From Rhodanobacter sp. (GTDB lineage Bacteria; Pseudomonadota; Gammaproteobacteria; Xanthomonadales; Rhodanobacteraceae): DNA of 53,211 nt. The stretch covers positions 1 through 53,211 of the forward strand of contig JASBTI010000031.1 of NCBI GenBank assembly GCA_030148505.1, given 5' to 3'. The notes beneath the pieces were generated by a model, which saw nothing but the letters and a program-made list of their open reading frames with translations, was not told the DNA's origin and searched no databases. Of this stretch, positions 35,638 through 42,682 are shown in pieces; positions within the stretch are counted from its first letter, which is position 1; each line of letters starts with the position of its first letter. The translations under genes were made by a program, and so were the position numbers.

Positions 35638-35777
35638 CGACTCCGGAAAAAGCCACCTGATCGGCGACGGGAACGAAGGGACGTGGGGTTGACCACGGAG
35701 CGGGCTGCACGCACGGATACCGCGCGACCGCCATCGTGTGCCCAGTTTCTCAGGGCAGTAGGGTGTGCATCGACCCC

Positions 35778-36419
35778 TCAGATTTCGCGATCACCCACCA
35801 GCACCACATCGGCAGGACGGCGGGCGAACAGCCCTACCGCGACGATGCCCGGCAACTGGTTGAGCTGGCTCTCCAGGGAAACCGGATCGGTAATTTGCCA
35901 GCCATGAACATCGATGATCCAGTTGCCGTTGTCGGTAACCACGCCGTCGCGCCATACCGGCTGTCCACCCAGCTTGACGACTTCGCGCCCGATCAGGCTG
36001 CGGGCCATCGGAATGACTTCGATCGGCAGCGGGAACTTGCCGAGGAGGTCGACCTGTTTGCTGGAATCGATGATGCAGACAAATTTCGCCGAGGCCGCGG
36101 CAATGATTTTTTCACGGGTCAAGGCGGCACCGCCGCCCTTGATCAGTCGCTTGTGCGGGTCGCACTCGTCGGCACCATCGACGTAAAGGGTCAGCGGTCC
36201 GGCATCGTTGAGGCTGAGTACCGGTATGCCGAGCTTGTTCAGCTGTGCGGTAGATTGTTCCGAACTCGACACCGCACCCTGAATGCGATCCTTGATATCG
36301 GCCAGTGCATTGATAAAAAAGGCGACGGTGGAGCCGGTGCCTACCCCCACAATGGCGCCGTCCTCGACGTGACGAATCGCGGCCTCACCGGCCAGGCGTT
36401 TTTCGTTAGCGTTGCTCAT
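35778..36419 (-). CDS. rpiA: Ribose-5-phosphate isomerase A
   Basis: A 213-residue RpiA that interconverts ribose-5-phosphate and ribulose-5-phosphate. Motifs: [16 protein letters not shown] (phosphate loop), [16 protein letters not shown] (catalytic Asp pair), [12 protein letters not shown] (Lys and base) and DNGNWIIDV. Length is normal. It is monocistronic on the minus strand, with 112 bp up to the EVE gene stop. Confidence 0.97.
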   Translation of the reverse strand: MSNANEKRLAGEAAIRHVEDGAIVGVGTGSTVAFFINALADIKDRIQGAVSSSEQSTAQLNKLGIPVLSLNDAGPLTLYVDGADECDPHKRLIKGGGAALTREKIIAAASAKFVCIIDSSKQVDLLGKFPLPIEVIPMARSLIGREVVKLGGQPVWRDGVVTDNGNWIIDVHGWQITDPVSLESQLNQLPGIVAVGLFARRPADVVLVGDREI

Positions 36420-36531
36420 TCGGCTACCATGTGTGTAGGGATGCTGCCATTATGCCGCCCGTCAGGCATTGCGGCGAGGGCGTTGTGTTGCGGGGTAACG
36501 GACATCTACCCTCATGGCTTCGCGGAACTTG

Positions 36532-36999
36532 TCACTCAAGGCCGAGGATGTAGGTCCACGCGTTCGCAGCAACCGGCATCACCGAGAGGCGGTTGCCTTT
36601 GCGCAGCAGCGGCATTTCCGCCAGCGCATCGTGGCTCTTGAGCTCTTCCAGGCTGATGGTGCGCTTGAGCTTCTTGACGAATTTGACGTCGACCAGCATC
36701 CATCGTGGTTTGTCGCGTGAGCTGCCCGGGTCGAAATATTTGCTCTTGGGGTCGAACTGGCTGGGGTCCGGATAGGCGTCGGTAGCGACTTCCGCTATGC
36801 CTACGATGCCAGGGGTTGCGCAGTTGGAGTGATAGAAGAAGATGCGATCGCCCTGACGCATCTCATCGCGCATGAAGTTCCGTGCCTGGTAGTTGCGCAC
36901 CCCGTCCCAAGGTTCTTGCCGCTTGCGTTTGAGATCGTCGATCGAGAACGCCTCGGGCTCGGATTTCATCAACCAGTAGCGGGTTTTGCCGGAGCTCAT
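36532..36999 (-). CDS. EVE-domain protein
   Basis: A 155-residue single EVE domain (PUA-like). The signature YWLMKSEPEAFSIDDL is followed by WDGVRNYQARNFMRDEM and GDRIFFYHSN, a fold that binds modified bases in RNA or DNA. Its job in bacteria is not settled. It overlaps the stop of the 5-formyl-THF cyclo-ligase gene by 4 bp (ATGA), so it belongs to the zapA-6S-ygfA series, as in many gammaproteobacteria. Confidence 0.93.
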   Translation of the reverse strand: MSSGKTRYWLMKSEPEAFSIDDLKRKRQEPWDGVRNYQARNFMRDEMRQGDRIFFYHSNCATPGIVGIAEVATDAYPDPSQFDPKSKYFDPGSSRDKPRWMLVDVKFVKKLKRTISLEELKSHDALAEMPLLRKGNRLSVMPVAANAWTYILGLE

Positions 37000-37613
37000 G
37001 CGGTTGTCTCGTGGCTGGGATGGCTGAGGGTGCAGTCGATAAGCTCGCGCTCGGTGGCAATGAAGTCGAGACTGATGTCCCAGCTTGCCGGCTCAATGTA
37101 GGGCAGCTCCTGAAAGGCGTAAGCCACGCCGACCAATAACGGTTCGGTAGGGCGTACCTGGTCGGCGAGAAATGCAAAGCTCCGGTCGTAATAGCCGCCA
37201 CCGTAACCCAGTCGACGACCTTGGCGGTCGAAGCCAAGCAGTGGCACCAGGACCATGTCGAGCCGGGCCGGTTCCAACAGCTCGTCCAGTGCGGTCGGCT
37301 CAGGAATGCCATAGCGATTTGGCGTAACTTCGTCACCGCTTTGCCATGCTGCAAAACGCAAACACCTGCCGTCGATCACCGGCAGCAGGAATTGCTGGCC
37401 GCGCGCCAACAGGGGCGGAATCACCAGGTTCAACGGCAGTTCGCCATCGCAGGCCCAGTAACCCGCCACCCGGGTATCGGTGTGATATTCGGGCAGTTGG
37501 TCCAGGCTGCGCCGCAATCCTTGTGCCGCCACGATGCGCTCGCCAGGGCCAAGGCCACGTCGGCGCGCCGCCAGATCTCGACGAAGTTCGCGGCGTTGGG
37601 CGGTGGCGTCCAC
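36996..37613 (-). CDS. ygfA: 5-formyltetrahydrofolate cyclo-ligase
   Basis: A 205-residue MTHFS-family enzyme converting 5-formyl-THF to 5,10-methenyl-THF with ATP. Visible motifs: QRRELRRDLAARRRGL at the N-terminus, the ATP loop GFDRQGRRLGYGGGYYDR and the end ELIDCTLSHP. The frame is open up to 37748, but that part is the 6S RNA. GTG 37613, with TGGAG about 10 bases upstream, gives the normal length and is the better start. Location downstream of 6S RNA is conserved in gammaproteobacteria. Confidence 0.92.
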   Translation of the reverse strand: MDATAQRRELRRDLAARRRGLGPGERIVAAQGLRRSLDQLPEYHTDTRVAGYWACDGELPLNLVIPPLLARGQQFLLPVIDGRCLRFAAWQSGDEVTPNRYGIPEPTALDELLEPARLDMVLVPLLGFDRQGRRLGYGGGYYDRSFAFLADQVRPTEPLLVGVAYAFQELPYIEPASWDISLDFIATERELIDCTLSHPSHETTA

Positions 37614-37704
37614 GTGTCGCGTGCTCCAGGAGGCAGGATCGCCCGGCAAGCCAGAGTGATCGGTGTCCGAGGTTGCGCTGGCAACGTCGGACGTGAAAGA
37701 AGTA

Positions 37705-37891
37705 GCGTCTACCGCGATGCCGCTGCCCACCGAACGACCTTGATCCAAATGGATCAGGTGGGAGAGCTACATGGCCTCAAGGCTTTCCGCACGTGACGGA
37801 CATGCACAACAGCCGATGTGAAGCCGACCCGGGGCCGTATTTAGGAACAAGGCAAATGTAAGAGTGTGCTGGCGCACATCGCAGTAAACGC
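37705..37891 (-). ncRNA. ssrS: 6S RNA
   Basis: The gap between zapA and ygfA holds a 187-base segment whose ends pair over 15 bp (37877-37891 with 37705-37719, G-U pairs included), giving the closing stem of 6S RNA. Internally the 5' strand has GCGATGTGCGCCAGC and the 3' strand GCATGTCCGTC...GGAAAGCCTT, matching the conserved GCAUG...CCG(A/G)-AAGCCUU of gammaproteobacterial 6S. A TAAAAT -10 (minus strand, 37905-37900) lies just before the proposed 5' end. 6S RNA mimics open promoter DNA and holds sigma-70 RNA polymerase in stationary phase. Confidence 0.85.
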
Positions 37892-37967
37892 CGACCTGCA
37901 TTTTAGGCGGTTGTCGGAAAATCTGCTACTGAAACCGGAAGGCGCGGGTTCATATTAGGGGGTGAAT

Positions 37968-38276
37968 TCAACGTTTGGCGGGCTCGCTTTCGAGCGCGGC
38001 ATCCAGCTTATGTCGCAGTGCGACAAGACCGGCGCTCAGTCGTTGCTCCTGGCCGTCGCGCTGCTTGCGCAGGGTCAGCAGTTCGTGGGTGATGCTGACT
38101 GCGGTCAACACCGCCAGCCGCTCGAATCCCGGCGCCTTGGCATTCGCGCGGAGCTCGCGCATCTTGCGGTCGAGAAAGCTGGCGGCCTCGATCAAGCCTT
38201 CGCGCTCTTCCGGCGCGCACGCGATCAGGAATTCGCGATCGATCAGTCGTAGCGCAACCGGTTCACTGCTGCTCAT
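37968..38276 (-). CDS. zapA: Cell division protein ZapA
   Basis: A 102-residue ZapA that bundles FtsZ filaments at midcell. The N-terminal beta/alpha head (ALRLIDREFLIACAPEEREGLIEAA) and the long C-terminal coiled coil (LTAVSITHELLTLRKQ) are recognisable. It lies 25 bp after the ZapB-like gene on the minus strand and 76 bp before 6S RNA. Confidence 0.93.
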   Translation of the reverse strand: MSSSEPVALRLIDREFLIACAPEEREGLIEAASFLDRKMRELRANAKAPGFERLAVLTAVSITHELLTLRKQRDGQEQRLSAGLVALRHKLDAALESEPAKR

Positions 38277-38301
38277 GGGGTACTCTCAATCAAGGGTGCT
38301 T

Positions 38302-38541
38302 TCAGCCGTTGTTTTCAAGCGACTTCAGCCGCTGGATCATCGCCTCGACGCGACTGCGTGCCTGTTCATTGCGTGCCAGCAGGCCGGCGCGTTCGCCGGA
38401 TAGTTGCTCCTGGCTCTGCCGTAGACTGCGGTTTTCCTCAGTCAGGCGACGCACGGTGTCGAGCAGGCGATCGAGCTGCTGATTTAGCACAGCAAGCTCC
38501 TGCTGGACCGGATCGGTTGGGGCGTGCTCGGGCGTGCTCAT
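38302..38541 (-). CDS. ZapB-like coiled-coil protein (TIGR02449 type)
   Basis: A 79-residue, almost entirely coiled-coil protein (ELAVLNQQLDRLLDTVRRLTEEN...RSRVEAMIQRLKSLENNG). This matches the short family regularly placed upstream of zapA in gammaproteobacteria and regarded as ZapB-like. ATG 38541 is preferred to the TTG two codons earlier. It starts the zapA-6S-ygfA series and is divergent from the UPF0149 gene. Confidence 0.88.
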   Translation of the reverse strand: MSTPEHAPTDPVQQELAVLNQQLDRLLDTVRRLTEENRSLRQSQEQLSGERAGLLARNEQARSRVEAMIQRLKSLENNG

Positions 38542-38651
38542 GGGCAAGACTATAGCAGGACGTCGGCTGAAATCAGCACCAGATGCAGTCAGTTGGGAGT
38601 GTGTGCGGTAGCTGCACTAAACTGGCGGGCATTCCCAACTGGAGCATCATC

Positions 38652-39221
38652 ATGACAGCAACCGGACTGCTCGGCCAAGACGATATCGCTGCCCTGATCA
38701 TGCGCCTGCGGCTAGGCATTCAGGCCAGCGAATTGCACGGCTCGCTGTGCGGCTATCTGGCTGGCGGCGGCTCATTGCGGGGGGCTTCGGTGCTTAGCGC
38801 GCTGCAACTGGATGCCGAGGGCGAAAAGACTCTTCCCAGCGCAAGCGACCAAGCGTTGCTGGATCGCCTGGTCAAGCAGTGTGAAACCGACCTGGCCGAT
38901 CCGGAATTGGGCTTCGAGCCTATCTTGCCGGACGATGACCGACCCTTGACCGAGCGTGCCGAAGCCATGGTCGAATGGTGCCAGGGCTTTCTCGGCGGGT
39001 TTGGCCTCGCTGGCGCCACGGCACATGCGAAGCTTTCCGAGGAGGCGCAGGAAATCCTGCGTGACCTGGGTGCGATCGCAGGGTCCTCATTTGACTTTGA
39101 GGACGAAGCCGAGGACGAGGACGCGTTGATCGAAGTGCAGGAGTTTGTACGCGTGGCTGCGATGCTGCTGCAAACCGAGTGCGCCGCATCCGTCAAGCCG
39201 GCCAGTGGGCGCTTGCATTGA
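38652..39221 (+). CDS. ygfB: UPF0149 (YgfB/YecA-like) family protein
   Basis: A 189-residue all-helical protein. The start ELHGSLCGYLAGGG, the WCQGFLGGFGLAG motif and the acidic stretch FDFEDEAEDEDALIEVQEFVRVAAMLL are typical of YgfB. YgfB has been linked to control of ampC-type resistance in Pseudomonas; the function here is not known. ATG 38652 begins the conserved part. Its stop overlaps the pepP TTG start, the normal ygfB-pepP pairing. Confidence 0.92.
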   Translation: MTATGLLGQDDIAALIMRLRLGIQASELHGSLCGYLAGGGSLRGASVLSALQLDAEGEKTLPSASDQALLDRLVKQCETDLADPELGFEPILPDDDRPLTERAEAMVEWCQGFLGGFGLAGATAHAKLSEEAQEILRDLGAIAGSSFDFEDEAEDEDALIEVQEFVRVAAMLLQTECAASVKPASGRLH

Positions 39222-40558
39222 GCTCTGCGGTGTCTGAGCGTGCGGGACCGGCGATTGCGGCAGAAGAATTTGCACGCCGTCGGCAGCAGCTGATGCTGAT
39301 GGCCGGCAACGATGCGGTGTTGCTGGTAGCGGCTGCGCCTGAGCGCATGCGCAACGCGGATGCCGCCTGGCCGTATCGCCAGGATTCGGATTTCCATTAT
39401 CTGTCCGGTTATCCGGAATCCGATGCGATTCTGGCCCTGTTGCCGGGACGTCAACACGGCGAGGTGGTGATGTTTTGCCGTGAGCGCGATACCGAGCGCG
39501 AACGCTGGCATGGTCGCTCCATCGGTACCGACCAGGCCGTAGCGCGGTACGGCATGGACGATGCGTTCCCGATCGAGGACATCGACGACATCCTGCCCGG
39601 TATGATCGAGGGGCGGGGGCGAGTGTATTGCCACTTCGGTCGCGAGCCGGAGTTTGACGCCCAACTCCTGGGCTGGATGCGGCGGTTGCGTCAGTTGCGT
39701 GGCGGCGGCGTCGTGCCAAAGGAGTTTGTCGCGCTTGGCCATCTGCTGCACGACTTGCGCCTGTACAAGTCGCGCGCCGAACTGCGGCTGATGCGGGCAT
39801 CGGCGGCGGTTGCAGTCGAGGCGCATCTTGCGGCGTTGAAGGTCGCCACGGTCGGTCGGCGTGAGTACGAAGTGGAGGCTGAGCTGTTGCGTGTGGTGAG
39901 GAGTCGCGGCGCGGTACCAGCGTTTTCACCGATCGTCGCCAGCGGCGCGAATGCGTGCGTAATGCATTATCAGAGCAATATGGCGACGCTACGCGACGGC
40001 GAGTTGCTGCTGATCGATGCCGGAGCCGAGTGGGATTGCTACGCGTCCGACATCAGCCGGACCTTCCCGATCGGCGGACGCTTCAGCCGAGAGCAGCGCG
40101 CCCTGTACGAAGTGGTACTGGCTGCGCAGCTGGCAGCGATCGATGAAGTACGACCCGGTCGCCCGTTCAACGCGGCTCATGAGGTTGCGGTACGGTTGCT
40201 GACCGAGGGTTTGTGCCAGCTCGGGTTGCTGAAGGGCACGCCCGAGGCCGCCGTAGCCGACCGCAGCTACGAGCGTTTCTTTCCCGCCAAGACGGGGCAT
40301 TGGCTGGGGCTGGATGTGCATGACGTGGGTGACTACCGGGTAGGTGGCGAATCCCGCTTGCTGGAGCCGAACATGGTGCTGACGGTAGAGCCAGGCCTGT
40401 ATGTGGCGCCGGACGACCGCTCGGTGGCGGAGCGCTGGCGGGGGATTGGGATACGCATCGAGGACGATGTAGCAGTCACCCAGGATGGCCATGAGGTGCT
40501 TACGGCGTCCATGCCGAAGGAAGCCGAGGTGATCGAGGCCTTGCTCGCCGATCGCTGA
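39218..40558 (+). CDS. pepP: Xaa-Pro aminopeptidase
   Basis: A 446-residue dimanganese aminopeptidase. The creatinase-like N-terminal domain (RRQQLMLMAGNDAVLLVAAAPERMRNADAAWPYRQDSDFHYLSG) and the pita-bread domain with ligands in LLIDAGAEWDCYASDISRTFP (two Asp), GHWLGLDVHD (His), LTVEPGLY (Glu) and GIRIEDDV (Glu) are complete. I place the start at TTG 39218, overlapping the ygfB stop (TTGA); GTG 39230 is the alternative. It removes N-terminal residues preceding proline. Confidence 0.93.
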   Translation: MSSAVSERAGPAIAAEEFARRRQQLMLMAGNDAVLLVAAAPERMRNADAAWPYRQDSDFHYLSGYPESDAILALLPGRQHGEVVMFCRERDTERERWHGRSIGTDQAVARYGMDDAFPIEDIDDILPGMIEGRGRVYCHFGREPEFDAQLLGWMRRLRQLRGGGVVPKEFVALGHLLHDLRLYKSRAELRLMRASAAVAVEAHLAALKVATVGRREYEVEAELLRVVRSRGAVPAFSPIVASGANACVMHYQSNMATLRDGELLLIDAGAEWDCYASDISRTFPIGGRFSREQRALYEVVLAAQLAAIDEVRPGRPFNAAHEVAVRLLTEGLCQLGLLKGTPEAAVADRSYERFFPAKTGHWLGLDVHDVGDYRVGGESRLLEPNMVLTVEPGLYVAPDDRSVAERWRGIGIRIEDDVAVTQDGHEVLTASMPKEAEVIEALLADR

Positions 40559-40826
40559 GTGCCGGTGAGGGAGGGCCCTGTTCTGCGACGATCGGCGGCA
40601 ACCAGGAATACTAGTCGAGGAGTCCGAGCAGGCATGCCACGCCGAAATCGAAACCCTCGATGATCGCGAAACCGATCAGGGCGTTGACGGGCATGGGTGA
40701 GCAGATCATCCGCAAGCTGACTTAGTCAACAGGACGACCTCCTCAACGCGCCCGGGCACAGCCGACCCTCGGTCGGAAAGCAGGATGATCAGCGTCGTAG
40801 ATGCGTAGTCGCCCTTTTGAGCCGAC
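40559..40826. other. Spacer between convergent pepP and pepQ
   Basis: About 270 bases between two converging genes. A 32-codon minus-strand frame ending near 40613 encodes a hydrophobic peptide (NALIGFAIIEGFDFGVACLL), but it has no clear ribosome-binding site. No terminator hairpin with a T-run is evident. Confidence 0.3.
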
Positions 40827-42143
40827 TCAGCTCAGGGCGAAGGCATCGCGAGTGAGATTTTCCGGTGCGTCGCTGGTGCATGCCACGTCGTCTTCGATGC
40901 GGATGCCGCCGTAGCGGCGGAACGCGTCGACTTTCGTCCAGTCGACGTCTTTCGATGCCGGCTTGGCGCGCAACTCCTCCAGCAGCATGTCGATGAAGTA
41001 CAGGCCCGGCTCGATCGTCACCACCATGTTCGGTTCAAGTGTACGGGTCATACGCAGGAATGGGTGGCCCTGCGGGCGGTCGATGGTTCCGCCGTGCTCG
41101 TCCTTGGCGAAACCGGCCACATCGTGCACTTGCAAGCCGATGGAGTGACCCAGTCCATGCGGAAAAAACGCTCGCGTGATCCCGCTCTCCACCGCGGATT
41201 CGGCACTCGTGCGAATGAAGCCGTTCTGCCGAAGGATGGCACCGAGCTGAAGGTGGGCGTGCAGATGCAGGTCTGCGTAAGGGCGGCCAGGCCGAACCAT
41301 CGCCACCTGACTTTGCTGGGCGGCGTCCATGGCGTCGATCAGCGCCTGAAACTCGCCGGCCCCGGTAGCGGCGTAGGTGCGGGTGATATCGCTGGCGTAG
41401 CCATGTACGCTGGCACCAGCGTCGATCAGCAGCGAGCGCGCTGGTTGGGGCGCATGACGGGTGAACTCGGTATAGTGCAGGACGGCGCCGTGCTCGTTGA
41501 GCGCGACGATGCTGGCGTAGGGAAGTTCGGCATCGATCTGGCCGGCGGCCTCGAGGTAGGCCTGATGGATACCGAGCTCGCTTTTACCTGCGCGAAAGGC
41601 GCCTTCGGCGGCGCGATGGGCGCGGGTGCCGATGCGGCTTGCTTCGCGCATCAGCTCAAGCTCGTACGGCGTTTTGATGGCGCGGTGATAGTGCAGATAG
41701 TCCATCACCGTCTTTGGATTGTTGATCTCGATGCCGGCGACGGCGGCCTGAGCCTCGCCGATTAGGGCGCACTTCCCCTTAGGAAGTTGAGCCACGGCCT
41801 CCTCAGGGCTGCGCACGATCACGATTTCGAACGCGTCGACCCAGTATCCGCTGGGTGCGTCCGGAACTACATGCCAGTAATCGCGGGGTTGAAGGAAAAT
41901 CAGCTTTGGCTTGCTTCCGGGAGTATGGATGAGCCAGCTTCCCGGCGCGCTGGTGAGCGGTAGCCAGTGTTTGAAGTGCGGATTGGCCGCATAAGAATAG
42001 TGCAGGTCATCCAGAAACTTGAGGCCAGGCAGCCCGGCCGCGACCGCCAGGTGGTCGAAGCCCGCGTGGGCAAGTGCCTTGTCGGCACGCTCGCGTACGG
42101 TAGCCAGATGCTGGGGGTAGAGCGCAGCGAGACGATCGTTCAT
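40827..42143 (-). CDS. pepQ: Xaa-Pro dipeptidase
   Basis: A 438-residue prolidase that cleaves X-Pro dipeptides. It shares the pita-bread ligands with PepP: LLIDAGASVHGYASDITRTYA, HGLGHSIGLQVHDV, VTIEPGLYF and RIEDDV. The N-terminal half (FLDDLHYSYAANPHFKHWLPLT) is of the proteobacterial PepQ type. Two related peptidases, PepP and PepQ, thus face each other tail to tail here. Confidence 0.95.
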   Translation of the reverse strand: MNDRLAALYPQHLATVRERADKALAHAGFDHLAVAAGLPGLKFLDDLHYSYAANPHFKHWLPLTSAPGSWLIHTPGSKPKLIFLQPRDYWHVVPDAPSGYWVDAFEIVIVRSPEEAVAQLPKGKCALIGEAQAAVAGIEINNPKTVMDYLHYHRAIKTPYELELMREASRIGTRAHRAAEGAFRAGKSELGIHQAYLEAAGQIDAELPYASIVALNEHGAVLHYTEFTRHAPQPARSLLIDAGASVHGYASDITRTYAATGAGEFQALIDAMDAAQQSQVAMVRPGRPYADLHLHAHLQLGAILRQNGFIRTSAESAVESGITRAFFPHGLGHSIGLQVHDVAGFAKDEHGGTIDRPQGHPFLRMTRTLEPNMVVTIEPGLYFIDMLLEELRAKPASKDVDWTKVDAFRRYGGIRIEDDVACTSDAPENLTRDAFALS

Positions 42144-42319
42144 ATCAGTTCCTGCAGGTGAAGGTTTGTGGCTCGCACATCAAACGCCAAACAGACATCG
42201 AAACACCGGCCGGCGTCTCGCCGCCGGCAGCGCTGATTCGACGCGTACCCGGCCGTGTCCGGGAACAATCAGCTCATGATGCCAGCGCGGGATCCGTTCC
42301 AGTTGGCGAACACGTGGTT

Positions 42320-42682
42320 TCAGGTACTGGCCAGCCAGCTTTCGAGCCGGCTGGCGTCGGCGTCGGTGATCGCGACAATCCGGTAGCCCGCCCATATCTT
42401 TCCGGGCGTCGCGGCCGGTTCGTGCCACTGTTCCTGAATACCTATCTCGAGCGGTTGCGACTGCAGCAGCAGCCGGCTTGTGCTGGGCAATGTCAGGTTC
42501 ACTTGATAAATCGCGTCACTGCGTGGGGCTTCCGTACTGATCAACAGCATGCCCGTGGAAGACAGATTGCCCAAGTGCCCGATAGGTTGATCACTGATGG
42601 CATCGGTAACGATCGCCGTGAAGGTTGCACGCTTGCGCTGGGCACGCCTTTTATTGAACTTTTCGTCATGTGGACTCGTCAT
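42320..42682 (-). CDS. PilZ-domain protein
   Basis: A 120-residue PilZ protein. The basic N-terminal motif FNKRRAQRKRATF (R-x-x-x-R type) and LGNLSSTGMLL (a D/N-x-S-x-x-G variant) form the c-di-GMP-binding signature, with Asn in place of the usual Asp. It probably binds c-di-GMP or acts as an adaptor. ATG 42682 overlaps the stop of the large DUF1631 gene by 4 bp (ATGA); the frame open further upstream lies within that gene. Confidence 0.85.
   Translation of the reverse strand: MTSPHDEKFNKRRAQRKRATFTAIVTDAISDQPIGHLGNLSSTGMLLISTEAPRSDAIYQVNLTLPSTSRLLLQSQPLEIGIQEQWHEPAATPGKIWAGYRIVAITDADASRLESWLAST

Noticed and set aside
40613..40708. 32-codon hydrophobic minus-strand frame between pepP and pepQ
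   Set aside because: No clear ribosome-binding site, no neighbour in the same direction close enough to suggest an operon, and no terminator.
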